64,000 nucleotides of DNA from Limiplasma sp031549415 (GCA_031549415.1 JAVBPU010000008.1:1-64000), one strand, 5' to 3'. Positions 42,138-51,226 are shown, numbered from the stretch's first letter. Translations and numbers: made by a program. Notes: generated from the sequence alone by a model not told the origin.

Positions 42138-42849
42138 AAGCGTGCTGGCTTGCAGCATCCTGGGCCGCGCCCGGGCAGAAGGCCTGCTGCAGGTGGAGCC
42201 GATGGACATCCGCCCCTTTAGCGACAAAAAGCATAAAAACACCGACGACTACCCCTTTGGGGGCGGCGCGGGCATGGTGATGATGGCCCAGCCTATCTTG
42301 GACGCGGTGCGGAGCGCCCGTAACCAGGGATATGAAGGCCCTTGCATCTACCTCAGCCCCAGGGGCCAGCCCCTCACCCAGGCCAAAACCCGGGAGCTGG
42401 CCCAGCAGGACAGCCTGGTGCTGCTCTGCGGCCACTATGAGGGCGTGGACCAGCGGGCCATTGACCTGGCGGTGGACGAGGAGTTGTCCCTGGGCGATTT
42501 CGTGTTGACCGGGGGCGAGCTGGCCGCCATGGCCCTGACGGACGCGGTGGCCCGGCATATCCCGGGAGTGCTGGGCAGCCAGGACAGCACCCAGGAGGAA
42601 AGCTTCTCCGAGGGGCTTTTGGAATACCCGCACTACACCCGGCCCCGCAGCTTTGAAGGCATCGAGGTGCCGGAGGTGCTGCTTTCCGGCGACCACGCCA
42701 AAATCAAAGCCTGGCGACGGGAGCAGTCGCTGCTGGTGACGGCCCGCATGCGCCCGGACCTGTATGAACAAGCCGAGATATCCGAAAAAGAGCGGGCTGC
42801 CGTCCAGGCCGCCCTAGCGCAAAATAAGGAGGATGCCCCATGCTGCTGA
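42097..42849 (+). CDS. trmD: tRNA (guanine-N1)-methyltransferase TrmD
   Basis: 250 residues, SPOUT trefoil-knot enzyme modifying G37 of tRNA. FPEMFE near the start, YPFGGGAGMVM, CGHYEGVDQR and SLGDFVLTGGE (SAM site) are all present. Start at 42097 is inside rimM; the next ATG would remove the first strand. Confidence 0.96.
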   Translation: MKIAILTLFPEMFESVLACSILGRARAEGLLQVEPMDIRPFSDKKHKNTDDYPFGGGAGMVMMAQPILDAVRSARNQGYEGPCIYLSPRGQPLTQAKTRELAQQDSLVLLCGHYEGVDQRAIDLAVDEELSLGDFVLTGGELAAMALTDAVARHIPGVLGSQDSTQEESFSEGLLEYPHYTRPRSFEGIEVPEVLLSGDHAKIKAWRREQSLLVTARMRPDLYEQAEISEKERAAVQAALAQNKEDAPCC

Positions 42850-43223
42850 GAAAACTGGTGGCTGCCCTGTGCCCTTTGCTGCTGTGCCTGCTCACCTGCC
42901 TCCTCTTTGGCTGGCTGGACAGCCGCACAGGGGGCAAAGCCTTTGAGACCTTTGTGCTCAAAGGCCTGCTGCTGGGCTGCTGCATCGCCCTGCTGCTTCC
43001 CCTGGCGGGCATTTCCAGCACCAACAACGGCCTAGTGTTCTATCTGTTTGTGGCTGCGGGCGCACTGCTCCTCCTGCTTTTGTACCAATACCTGGAAACC
43101 ATCCATGTAGTGCATTGGCCGGTGCTCAAATCTTTGGTGTCCATCAACGGCCAGGTGGTCATGGTGGAAGGTTCCGTCATGGGTTTTTTGCTGCTGACGG
43201 GCCTTTTGAACCGGAAACGGTAA
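42840..43223 (+). CDS. Small membrane protein of unknown function
   Basis: 127 residues with four hydrophobic helices and no recognised family. It overlaps trmD by 10 nt and has GGAGG seven bases before the ATG, so it is translated from the trmD message. Position hints at an envelope role, but nothing specific can be said. Confidence 0.7.
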   Translation: MLLRKLVAALCPLLLCLLTCLLFGWLDSRTGGKAFETFVLKGLLLGCCIALLLPLAGISSTNNGLVFYLFVAAGALLLLLLYQYLETIHVVHWPVLKSLVSINGQVVMVEGSVMGFLLLTGLLNRKR

Positions 43224-43250
43224 CGGGCGAAGGATGCTTTTACCTCATGA

Positions 43251-43457
43251 TTAATGGAGCCGCCACTTTCCAGGGTCCTCCCGGCACAGCACCCTCTCCA
43301 GGTATTCCCCGCTGCTCAGGCCCAGGCGTTGCGCCTGGGCCAGCAGGTTTTCATAGGCTTGTTTATCCATCCGCAAACAAATATTCAACTTGTCAGGGTC
43401 CATGGCCTGTAGTGGCCGGTCCAGCTCCCCTGTCTCTCTAAAAAATCTGCTTTTCAT
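43251..43457 (-). CDS. Small ribbon-helix-helix-like protein
   Basis: 68 residues. The stretch LNICLRMDKQAYENLLAQAQRLGLSSGEYLERVL resembles a CopG/Arc beta-strand followed by two helices, as in antitoxins or small regulators. GAGGAGG seven bases before the ATG supports it. No toxin gene lies beside it. It is opposite to the neighbours trmD cluster and surE. Confidence 0.65.
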   Translation of the reverse strand: MKSRFFRETGELDRPLQAMDPDKLNICLRMDKQAYENLLAQAQRLGLSSGEYLERVLCREDPGKWRLH

Positions 43458-43619
43458 ATGCTTCCCTCCTCACCATGCTATGTGAGGCAGCCGGTGGGGT
43501 TCTTCGCTTTCATCCTGCCCATCGTCCCTTGGGATGATTCACTTTTTTCACTTTCGTGCTATAATAAACCGTTGCCCACTTTTCCCCCGCGCACCCAATC
43601 CATGACTGGAGGTTTTCCC

Positions 43620-44399
43620 ATGCATTTTTTTCTGGTGAATGACGACGGCATCAGCAGCCCAGGCATCCTGGCCCTGTTACGGGCGGCCCAGGCCAGGGGC
43701 CACCGGGTGACGGTTTGCGCCCCCGCCACCCAGCAAAGCGCCGCCAGCCAACGCATTACCCTGGCGGAGCCTATCTATGTGGCCCCATACGCCTTTGACG
43801 GCCCTGATGTGACCGCCTACGCCATCACCGGCACCCCCACGGACTGTGTGCGCCTTGGGCTGCAAAACCTGACCGAAACCCCTGTGGATGTGCTGATCAG
43901 CGGCATCAACAATGGGTATAATTGCGGCATGGCCGTGCATTACAGCGGCACCGTGGGCGCCGCCCAGGAGGGGGCCCTTTGCAGCCTCCACGCCATCGCC
44001 GCCTCCATCCATCACCGGGCCACCCAGGAGGAGATTGACCGCCTGGCCGCTTTTGTCATCGCCACGGCGGAAAGCTACGTACGCCTTGCTTTGCCCCCAG
44101 GCGTACTGCTGAACATCAACGCCCCCACAGCCCCTGGAAAGCCCTGGAAAGCCCCGGTGCTGGCGCCTCTTTGCACCTCCAACTTCCGGGACGGCTACAT
44201 CCGCCGGGAAAGCCCCAGGGCCGGGGTGTATTATTGGCTGGACGGCAGCGCCCGCACCGACCCGCCCTGCCCGGGAAGCGACCAGGATATGCTTTCCAAA
44301 GGGCACGTCACGCTCACCTTCATGGGCAACCCCTCGGATCATGGGGCCGCTTATGGCGGCTTCGTTTCCGCTTGCCAAACCCTTTGCCACCCGCTATAA
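43620..44399 (+). CDS. surE: 5'/3'-nucleotidase SurE
   Basis: 259 residues. Metal site residues Asp8, Asp9 in VNDDGI, Ser in QQSAASQR (about 40) and Asn in SGINNGYN (about 97) match SurE. Hydrolyses nucleoside monophosphates. GGAGG precedes the ATG at 43620; the frame is open upstream but without a site. A TATAAT at 43560-43565 offers a promoter, with a weak -35. Confidence 0.94.
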   Translation: MHFFLVNDDGISSPGILALLRAAQARGHRVTVCAPATQQSAASQRITLAEPIYVAPYAFDGPDVTAYAITGTPTDCVRLGLQNLTETPVDVLISGINNGYNCGMAVHYSGTVGAAQEGALCSLHAIAASIHHRATQEEIDRLAAFVIATAESYVRLALPPGVLLNINAPTAPGKPWKAPVLAPLCTSNFRDGYIRRESPRAGVYYWLDGSARTDPPCPGSDQDMLSKGHVTLTFMGNPSDHGAAYGGFVSACQTLCHPL

Positions 44400-44472
44400 T
44401 AGGAACGCTTTCTACCTCCCTTTTTTTCCCGCTTGAATGGCGGGTTCCATCCTTCCCATCTGGAGGTTTATC

Positions 44473-45339
44473 GTGCAGGACCCACAGGAGCTGATCCATA
44501 GGCTGAATCTTCGCGGTGAAGGCCTGTCCAAAGGCCACCGCCGCATCGCCCAATACATTGCGGACCACTATGACAAGGCCATTTTTATGACGGCTGTCAT
44601 GCTGGGCCAGCAATGTGACGTCAGCGAGTCCACCGTGGTACGCTTTGCCTCCGCCCTGGGCTATGAGGGCTATCCCCAGCTGCAAGGGGCGCTGCGGGAG
44701 CTGGTGCGCCAGCGCCTCACCGCCGAGCAGCGCTTTGCCATCGCCTCTGAAATCAAGGAAACCGACATCCTGCGCACGGTGCTCAAAAACGATGCCCAAA
44801 ACATCCGTCAAACCCTGGAGGAGCTTTCCCAGCAGGATTTTGACGATGTGGTCCAGCGCATTTTGGCGGCCAAACGCCTCTATATCATGGGCCTCCGCTC
44901 TGCCGCGCCCTTGGCCCAGTTTCTGTACCACTACCTGCGCCTCATTTTTAGCGAGGTCACCCTGGTGCAAAACACCACCGGCGATGTGTTCGAGGATATT
45001 TCCCGCATCGGCCAGGGGGATCTGCTCATCGGACTCAGCTTCCCGCGCTATTCCGCCCATACGCTGGAATGCATGCGCTTTGCCAAGGGCAAAGGCGCGG
45101 AGGTGGTAGGCATCACCGACGGCGTCATGTCCCCCCTGTGCCAGGCCGCCCATATCTGCCTTTGCGCCCAAACCGACATGGCTTCCTTTGTGGATTCCCT
45201 GGCCGCGCCCCTGTCCCTGGTCAACGCGCTGATCGTCAGCCTGGGGCTGCACCGGCGGGAGGACCTCACCCACCACTTTGGCCAACTGGAGGAGATATGG
45301 AACGCCCAGCGTGTCTATATCGGTAAAGATCATGCGTGA
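44473..45339 (+). CDS. RpiR/MurR-family regulator with SIS domain, GTG start
   Basis: 288 residues. N-terminal HTH_6 domain (residues about 1-75; SKGHRRIAQYI, CDVSESTVVRFASALGYEGYPQL) and a SIS sugar-phosphate-binding domain (about 120-250; RLYIMGLRSAAPLAQ, DLLIGLSFPRYSAHTLE). GTG at 44473 is six bases after GGAGG. Likely senses a phosphosugar; its target is unknown. It overlaps the next gene by 8 nt. Confidence 0.92.
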   Translation: MQDPQELIHRLNLRGEGLSKGHRRIAQYIADHYDKAIFMTAVMLGQQCDVSESTVVRFASALGYEGYPQLQGALRELVRQRLTAEQRFAIASEIKETDILRTVLKNDAQNIRQTLEELSQQDFDDVVQRILAAKRLYIMGLRSAAPLAQFLYHYLRLIFSEVTLVQNTTGDVFEDISRIGQGDLLIGLSFPRYSAHTLECMRFAKGKGAEVVGITDGVMSPLCQAAHICLCAQTDMASFVDSLAAPLSLVNALIVSLGLHRREDLTHHFGQLEEIWNAQRVYIGKDHA

Positions 45340-46585
45340 GGTCATCGTGATTGGCGGCGGCGCGGCGGGGCTGATGGCGGCTGTGACGGCGGCCCAGGAG
45401 GGCGCCCAGGTAACCCTGCTGGAGCGCAATGAAAAGCTGGGAAAGAAGCTGTACATCACTGGCAAGGGACGCTGCAACGTGACGAACGATTGCGCCCCGG
45501 AGGCCTTTCAAAAGCAAGTGGTCCGCAATCCCCGCTTTTTGTATGGCGCGCTTTCCGCCCTGCCTCCCCAGGCCCTGATGGAGGCGCTCACCGCCTGGGG
45601 CTGCCCGGTGATGGTGGAACGGGGGGATCGCGTCTTTCCCCAAAGCGAAAAGGCCAGCGACGTCACCAAGGCCTTTGAAAAGCAACTGCAACGCCTGGGC
45701 GTTAGGGTCAAGCTGAACACCCGGGTCATGGGCCTGCAATGGAACAGCACAGGGCCTGGAAAACCCTTTGCACTGGTCACCCAGGATGGGGAGTCCTTCG
45801 TGGCGGATGCGGTCATTCTGTGCACCGGTGGCAAAAGCTATGCCTCCACCGGCTCCACCGGCGACGGCTACACTCTCCTTTCCCCTCTTGGGCACAGCCT
45901 GCTGCCCGCCGAGCCCTCTCTGATCCCCCTGGTCTGTGGGGAGCCCTGGGTTTTCTCCCTCCAGGGCCTGTCGCTGAAAAACATCCGCCTGACGCTAAAA
46001 AAGGGCAAGAAGGCCCTCTTTAGCGACATGGGAGAAATGCTGTTCACCCACTTTGGCTTGTCCGGCCCGCTGGTGCTTTCCGCCTCCGCCTACATGGCGG
46101 GGCAACCCCTCCAGGAGCTGGAATTGCAGTTGGACCTGAAGCCCGGCCTCACCGAAGTCCAGCTTCAGGACCGCCTGCTGCGGGACCTCCGCGCCGGAGG
46201 CAAAAAGCAGCTGCAGACGCTGCTTTGCGGGCTGTTTCCCCAGCGTCTGGCGGAGACGCTGCCCGCCCTGTGCGGCCTGGATGGCCGCCAGCAGACCAGC
46301 GAGCTCCGCAAAGAGGAGCGGGAGGCGTTGGTCCGCATGACCAAAGGCCTGGTTTTGCCCGTCACCGGTACCCGGCCCTTGGCGGAAGCCATCGTCACCC
46401 GGGGCGGGCTGGCCGTGCAGGAAGTGAACCCGTCCACCATGGAAAGCAAAAAGGTCCCCGGGCTCTACATCGCGGGGGAATTGCTGGACGTGGATGCCTT
46501 AACCGGAGGGTTCAATCTGCACATCGCCTTTAGCACCGGCTTCCTGGCTGGGAAGTGCGCCGCCAGAAGGCCCGAAAGCCACTGA
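45332..46585 (+). CDS. FAD-dependent oxidoreductase, BaiN/HI0933 family
   Basis: 417 residues. Rossmann motif VIGGGAAGLMAA, GKGRCNVTN near residue 50, LCTGGKSYASTGSTGDGY in the middle and VNPSTMESKKVPGLYIAGELLDVDALTGGFN near the end, all diagnostic. The biochemical reaction of most members is unknown; BaiN acts in bile acid 7-dehydroxylation in gut clostridia, which is not implied here. Start overlaps the regulator stop; ribosome-binding site is weak. Confidence 0.9.
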   Translation: MREVIVIGGGAAGLMAAVTAAQEGAQVTLLERNEKLGKKLYITGKGRCNVTNDCAPEAFQKQVVRNPRFLYGALSALPPQALMEALTAWGCPVMVERGDRVFPQSEKASDVTKAFEKQLQRLGVRVKLNTRVMGLQWNSTGPGKPFALVTQDGESFVADAVILCTGGKSYASTGSTGDGYTLLSPLGHSLLPAEPSLIPLVCGEPWVFSLQGLSLKNIRLTLKKGKKALFSDMGEMLFTHFGLSGPLVLSASAYMAGQPLQELELQLDLKPGLTEVQLQDRLLRDLRAGGKKQLQTLLCGLFPQRLAETLPALCGLDGRQQTSELRKEEREALVRMTKGLVLPVTGTRPLAEAIVTRGGLAVQEVNPSTMESKKVPGLYIAGELLDVDALTGGFNLHIAFSTGFLAGKCAARRPESH

Positions 46586-46645
46586 TGAAAAAGCCTTGCC
46601 GTGGTAAAAATACCTTACCTAGCAAGCCGTTTGGAGCAAAGAAGC

Positions 46646-47641
46646 ATGCAGTTTATCGTCCTGGATTTGGAATGGAACCAACCCGTCAGCTACCAAAGCT
46701 CTGTTTTCCGCAAGGTGGGCGACAGCCTGCTGTTTGAGGTGATCCAGTTTGGCGCTGTCAAGCTGAATGATTGCTTTGAGATCATTGATTCCATCAGCAT
46801 TCCTGTGCGCCCCACCCATTATTTGACCATCCATCCCCGGGTGCGCCGCATGACCCGGCTGGGGCAGGAGGAGCTTTGCGATGCCCCGGAGTTCATGGAG
46901 GCCATGGACCTCTTCGTGGACTGGTGCGGGGAAGAGTACGTGTTTCTGACCTGGGGCTGCGACGATGTGAGTGTCCTGCAGCAGAACATTGACTTTTTTG
47001 GCTTTGAGCGGCCTCTGCCCAAGATGTACGACATCCAGCGGCTGTACGCCAAGTCCCAGGGGCTGAATGCCAACCAGCAAAAGGCCTTAAAAAGCGCCAT
47101 GGAGCAGCTGGACATTCCCGAAGATGAGGACCGCAGCTTTCACAACGCCATGCACGACGCCCACTACACCGCGCTGGTGCTGCAAAAGCTGCCCGAGCCC
47201 CGGCAGGTGCTGGAACACGAGGAAGAGCCCCGCAAACTGTGCCATAACCAAAAGCGCAGCCGGTTCCGCATCACCCAAATGGTGCCTTCCGTGGCGGAAG
47301 CCCTGGCCAGCCCCGCCCTTCGCACCCCGGAATGCCCCACCTGCAAGAAGCCCACCGTGCTGCAAACGGAGGTCATCCCCCAGGCCCCGGGCAAGTACAT
47401 CGCTCTGTCCAAATGCGGCCAGCACGGCCTGCTGCTGCTGAAGGCCACCTTCTCGCTGCTGCCGGACGGGCAAAAGGGGATGCACCTGAGCGTCTTGCCC
47501 GCCAATCATCAAAGCAAGGCCTATGTGCATACAAAAGAATTGCAATACCAGTACAAACGCAAGCGGGGCGATTTTGAAGCCCTGGACGTAGAGGACCTTT
47601 CCGCGTCCTTCGGCAGCAATATGCCCTTTGAGGATGCATGA
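46646..47641 (+). CDS. 3'-5' exonuclease of the DEDDh family (KapD-like)
   Basis: 331 residues. Exonuclease core at residues 1-180: VLDLEWNQ (DxE), WGCDDVSVL (D) and HNAMHDAHYTA (H..D). Such stand-alone domains (KapD, sporulation inhibitor) occur in Bacilli and Clostridia. The C-terminal 150 residues include a CPTCKK-like Cys pair (residues about 230) that may form a zinc ribbon with C..CGQH, not part of KapD. Substrate unknown. Start Met at 46646 follows GGAG at nine bases. Confidence 0.82.
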   Translation: MQFIVLDLEWNQPVSYQSSVFRKVGDSLLFEVIQFGAVKLNDCFEIIDSISIPVRPTHYLTIHPRVRRMTRLGQEELCDAPEFMEAMDLFVDWCGEEYVFLTWGCDDVSVLQQNIDFFGFERPLPKMYDIQRLYAKSQGLNANQQKALKSAMEQLDIPEDEDRSFHNAMHDAHYTALVLQKLPEPRQVLEHEEEPRKLCHNQKRSRFRITQMVPSVAEALASPALRTPECPTCKKPTVLQTEVIPQAPGKYIALSKCGQHGLLLLKATFSLLPDGQKGMHLSVLPANHQSKAYVHTKELQYQYKRKRGDFEALDVEDLSASFGSNMPFEDA

Positions 47642-47660
47642 CCTAGAGGGAGGAACCCAT

Positions 47661-49349
47661 ATGGCAGGCCCTAACACCAACGACCCAGCATCCACGGTCC
47701 ATGTCACCCTAGACGGCCAGCAAGCCGCCTTCCCCTCCGGCGTTCTCTTGCGGGACGCCTTGGAACAGCTTATGCCCGCCAAGGCCCCCCAGGTGCTTTG
47801 CGCCCTGTACGGCGGAATTTGCGTGGAGCTGAACCAGCCCATCGATATCGATTGCGAGCTGACCTCCGTCACCTACCAGGACGAGGAAGGCCGCCGGGTC
47901 TATGAGCGCTCCTTGCGCTTTTTGTTTTTGCTGAGCATGAGCCGCCTGTATCCGGGCAAGAACGTCCGCATCTTGAACTCCATCGGTTATGGGGTGTATT
48001 TGCAGCTTCTGGGCGAGGACATCACCACCGACATGGTTCACGCCCTGGAAGCGGATATGAAGGCGCTGGTCTCCCAGGACATCCCCTTTACCAAGGAGAC
48101 TTGGTCCCGGGAGGAAGCCATCCAGTATTTTGAAAAGGAAGGCTGGCCCGACAAAGCCCGCATTCTGGGCTACCGCCCCCATGAAACCATCACCATGTAC
48201 CGCATTGGAAACCTGTGCGAGTATTTCTATGGGGCCATGCTGCCTTCCACGGGCTACATCAAGGTGTTTTCCCTCAAGCCGCATTTCCCGGGCATGGTCA
48301 TCCAGTTCCCCGCCCCCAGCAACCCGGCCGTCCCCGCCCCCTATATTCCCCGGCCCAAGCACCTGCGCGTCTTTGCCCAGTCCCAACGCTGGTGCAATAT
48401 CCTGGGGGTGGCCAACGCCTTCGACGTGAACGAGATGATTCGCTCGGACCGTTTCCGGGAGTTCATCCGGGTGAATGAGGCGCTCCATGACAAGTCCATC
48501 GCGGGCATCGCGGACGAGATCATGGCCCGGCACGCGCGCATCGTGATGATTTTTGGCCCCTCCTCCAGCGGCAAGACCACGTTTTGCAACCGTTTGGCCG
48601 TGCACCTGCGGGTACTGGGCCAGGTGCCCAAAATGCTGTCCTTGGACGATTTTTACAGGGACCGGAAGGACCTGCCCCTGGAAGCGGACGGCCAGCCGGA
48701 TTTGGAAAGCGTCCACGCGCTGGATATCCCCTATTTAAGCGAATGCCTGGAAAAGTTGCTGGGAGGCCAAACCGTGGAAATGCCCCGGTTCAGCTTCCAA
48801 ACCGGCAGCCGCTCCCCGGAAAGCTATCCCCTGCACCTGGCCGCCAATGAGCCTTTGCTGGTGGAAGGCATCCACGGCATGAATGATTTGATCACCTCGG
48901 AAATCCCGGAGCAACTCATGTATGGCGTATATGTCAGCGCCTTGCCCTGTATCAACCTGGACAACCACAACCGCATCCGGACCACCGACGTGCGCTTGCT
49001 GCGCCGTATTGTGCGGGACGTAAGCTTTCGCGGCACCTCGCCGGAGCAAACCATCCAAATGTGGCCCAGCGTCCGCGCGGGGGAGGAAAAATGGATTTTT
49101 CCCAACCAGGAAAAGGCGGACGCCATGTTCAATACCTCGCTGCACTATGAGCTGCCCATCTTAAAGACCGTCGCCTATGAGCTGCTGCAAGGCATTCCCA
49201 AGTCCCAGCCGGAGTATTTGATGGCCCGCAGGCTGCTCAAGATCCTCCACTACTTCCTGCCCGTGGACCAGGACGTATTCCATGAAATCCCTCCTCTTTC
49301 CATATTAAGGGAGTTCATCGGGGCCTGTGCCTTCTACGACAGACATTGA
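47661..49349 (+). CDS. Nucleoside kinase with TGS/threonyl-tRNA-synthetase-like N-terminal region
   Basis: 562 residues. Residues 1-70 resemble a TGS domain (VHVTLDGQQAAFPSGVLLRDAL) and 70-240 the second additional domain of ThrRS. The C-terminal 280 residues are a P-loop uridine kinase-like domain with GPSSSGKTTF (about 292-301) and SLDDFYRDR. This two-part architecture is known in Clostridia and Thermotogae and usually annotated as uridine or nucleoside kinase. Met at 47661 is seven bases after AGGGAGG. Confidence 0.85.
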   Translation: MAGPNTNDPASTVHVTLDGQQAAFPSGVLLRDALEQLMPAKAPQVLCALYGGICVELNQPIDIDCELTSVTYQDEEGRRVYERSLRFLFLLSMSRLYPGKNVRILNSIGYGVYLQLLGEDITTDMVHALEADMKALVSQDIPFTKETWSREEAIQYFEKEGWPDKARILGYRPHETITMYRIGNLCEYFYGAMLPSTGYIKVFSLKPHFPGMVIQFPAPSNPAVPAPYIPRPKHLRVFAQSQRWCNILGVANAFDVNEMIRSDRFREFIRVNEALHDKSIAGIADEIMARHARIVMIFGPSSSGKTTFCNRLAVHLRVLGQVPKMLSLDDFYRDRKDLPLEADGQPDLESVHALDIPYLSECLEKLLGGQTVEMPRFSFQTGSRSPESYPLHLAANEPLLVEGIHGMNDLITSEIPEQLMYGVYVSALPCINLDNHNRIRTTDVRLLRRIVRDVSFRGTSPEQTIQMWPSVRAGEEKWIFPNQEKADAMFNTSLHYELPILKTVAYELLQGIPKSQPEYLMARRLLKILHYFLPVDQDVFHEIPPLSILREFIGACAFYDRH

Positions 49350-49374
49350 CAAGGCCGTGAAAATATTGTATAAG
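49346..49374 (+). promoter_or_regulatory. Strong promoter of the GT2 gene
   Basis: TTGACA (49346-49351), 17 nt, TATAAG (49369-49374), overlapping the end of the upstream kinase gene. Start near 49381. Confidence 0.8.
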
Positions 49375-49416
49375 TAAGTGTTGTTAATTGTCATGTCGAG
49401 GGAGGCTGCGGGTGGC

Positions 49417-50787
49417 GTGGAAACCGTTGCACAGATCATTCGTGCTCTCATGGGCGTGATGAGCGTTTGGTTCATTTTTTTCTTCCTCTACCAACTGTTC
49501 ATCAGCTTTTTCGGCTTCAAGCGCAAAACAAAGGATTACGAAGATTTTGACCCCAAGCTACGCTTCCTCGTGTTGGTGCCTGCTCACAACGAGGAGACGG
49601 TGATTGCGGACATCATTAACAATTTGAAACACATGGAGTATCCCCGCGAGCTCTATGATTTTTATATCCTGGCGGACAACTGCACCGACCGCACTGCCGA
49701 TGTGGCCCGCCAAATGGGCGCAAACGTCATTGAGTCCTTTAAGGCCTCGCCGGACGCCCCTACGGGCAAACCCGTTGTGCTCCAAAAGACCCTGGAAGCC
49801 ATGGCAGGATACCAGGACAAGTACGACATGGTGATGTTTTTTGACGCGGACAACCTGATTGACCCCAATATGTTCTTGGAGGTCAATAGCCAGTACCTCT
49901 CCCACGAGGGCAAGGTGGCTGTGATACAATGCTATCTGGGCAGCAAGAACAAAAACGGCCTGGTGGCACTTTTTTACTATATGTTCTATACCATCAACAA
50001 CCGGTTTATTCAGTTTGCCAAGGGCCGTCTGGGCCTCAATGGCGGCATTGGCGGCACGGGCTTTGCCGTCTCCACCGAATATCTATACCAGCGGGGCGGC
50101 TGGAGCTCCATGTCCCTGACGGAGGACTTTGAACTGCAAATCGAAGCCACCTGCGATGGACAGCGCATCCTATGGAACCACAATGTGCGCATCTATGACG
50201 AAAAGCCCACGAAGCTCTATGCCAGCCTGCGACAACGGATTCGCTGGGCGCAAGGGCACTGGTATGTGGTGTTAAAAAATACCAAGCGTCTTTTTCGCGC
50301 CATCAAAAACAAGCAGATTTCCTGTAAGGAGTTTGCGTCCACCTTCCTCACCATGTACAGCTTGACCACTTATGTGGTTTGGATGTTGAACTTGCTGCTG
50401 GGCCTGATCCTTCTGATTTTTGAATGGGTTGGCCTGATTTCTGTTCCTGAAGTGGAAATTACACTGCAAAGCTGGGCCAGCGTGAACCTGCCCGGCCTTT
50501 TGGTATTCCTCTATTCCTTCATTCTCCTGTTTTTCGTAGGCGATTATATGGATAACAGCAACCGGTTCCGTCTGCGCACGTTGTTCCCCATGGTGGTCAG
50601 TGTGCTGCTGAACACCGTGGTGGTTCTTCTGGCCCAGTTCATCGGCCTTTGCAAATACAAGAAGCAAACCGTCTGGGACAAGACGGAGCATAGCATCAAC
50701 CGCTTAAACGAGTCCATGCTCCTGCCCCAGCAGGGCCCGGAACCTACGCTGGAATTGGTCCCGGAGAATACCGAAAAAACAGCGTAA
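49417..50787 (+). CDS. Processive family 2 glycosyltransferase, GTG start
   Basis: 456 residues. Helix near the N terminus, then a GT-A domain with LVPAHNEETVI, FFDADN (DxD), SLTEDFEL and RQRIRWAQGHW (the Q/RxxRW motif of BcsA-type enzymes), then about four more membrane helices. Product could be a beta-linked polysaccharide; substrate unknown. GTG at 49417 is about 11 bases after GGGAGG; an ATG eight codons before it overlaps this site. It has its own promoter and terminator. Confidence 0.88.
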   Translation: METVAQIIRALMGVMSVWFIFFFLYQLFISFFGFKRKTKDYEDFDPKLRFLVLVPAHNEETVIADIINNLKHMEYPRELYDFYILADNCTDRTADVARQMGANVIESFKASPDAPTGKPVVLQKTLEAMAGYQDKYDMVMFFDADNLIDPNMFLEVNSQYLSHEGKVAVIQCYLGSKNKNGLVALFYYMFYTINNRFIQFAKGRLGLNGGIGGTGFAVSTEYLYQRGGWSSMSLTEDFELQIEATCDGQRILWNHNVRIYDEKPTKLYASLRQRIRWAQGHWYVVLKNTKRLFRAIKNKQISCKEFASTFLTMYSLTTYVVWMLNLLLGLILLIFEWVGLISVPEVEITLQSWASVNLPGLLVFLYSFILLFFVGDYMDNSNRFRLRTLFPMVVSVLLNTVVVLLAQFIGLCKYKKQTVWDKTEHSINRLNESMLLPQQGPEPTLELVPENTEKTA

Positions 50788-50800
50788 TCCGCTGTTTTTT
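50774..50800 (+). terminator. Terminator spanning the GT2 stop codon
   Basis: AAAAAACAGCG (50774-50784) pairs with CGCTGTTTTTT (50790-50800); the TAA stop (50785-50787) is in the loop. It works on both strands. Confidence 0.8.
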
Positions 50801-50881
50801 CATGTTCCAATTTTTTGCAACCGCCGTGCAAAAAATAACGAAAACCCATATCTCGTCGCAATTTTTCAGCGCATGCCAAAC

Positions 50882-50910
50882 TTGACAGATTTGGCTGGAC
50901 AGACTATAAT
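50882..50910 (+). promoter_or_regulatory. Perfect consensus sigma-A promoter
   Basis: TTGACA (50882-50887), exactly 17 nt, TATAAT (50905-50910): the full consensus, the best in the window. Start expected near 50917. Confidence 0.9.
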
Positions 50911-50916
50911 ATGCAA

Positions 50917-51226
50917 GTCGGCTCATTAGGTTCCGTCTTGGAGACCCAGGTTGGAACCGTGCTGGTTTTCGGATATATTCCCACGAATTGGCTTTCCCCG
51001 CCCTGACCAGGGAGATGGTTCTTCCGTCTGGGCCGCGGGTTTTGCAGAGTAAGGCGCAAGGCGCTTGACTGGGTATATAGGCAAGCTGAGTAAGCCAATA
51101 AGGCGGTTTCATATGATGCCACCCGCCTTATGCTCATGATGCATACCCTTACATGCTTCCGTTCTTTTTTCTTGCATGTGATCCGTAAACAAACTAGAGC
51201 CGCACGGGTTTTCCCGTGGGCTTTTT
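50917..51226 (+). ncRNA. Candidate structured small RNA of about 310 nt
   Basis: The sequence from the consensus promoter to an intrinsic terminator lacks an ORF with a ribosome-binding site. It starts with a hairpin at 50929-50958 whose two helices (GGTTCC/GGAACC and CTTGG/CCAGG) are separated by an internal loop, and contains a 9-bp stem ATAAGGCGG/CCGCCTTAT (51098-51106, 51123-51131). The 5' GGCTCATT may pair with AGTAAGCC near 51090. I found no tmRNA, RNase P or SRP landmarks and no known riboswitch core; 6S RNA or the raiA RNA class remain untested. It could also be a leader of rny, 73 nt beyond the terminator. Confidence 0.6.
51198..51226 (+). terminator. Intrinsic terminator of the candidate small RNA
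   Basis: AGCCgCACGGG pairs with CCCGTGGGCT (TTTT loop at 51209-51212) and runs into TTTTT. It separates the RNA from rny. Confidence 0.9.

Noticed and set aside
50744..51112. Minus-strand frames across the candidate small RNA
   Set aside because: No ribosome-binding site and atypical composition; the plus-strand promoter and terminator explain the region better.
50917..51226. tmRNA, RNase P RNA, SRP RNA or a known riboswitch
   Set aside because: None of the conserved cores I looked for (tRNA-like ends, GAAAGTCC, GGAAG tetraloop region, TPP/SAM/cobalamin/c-di-GMP motifs) is present.
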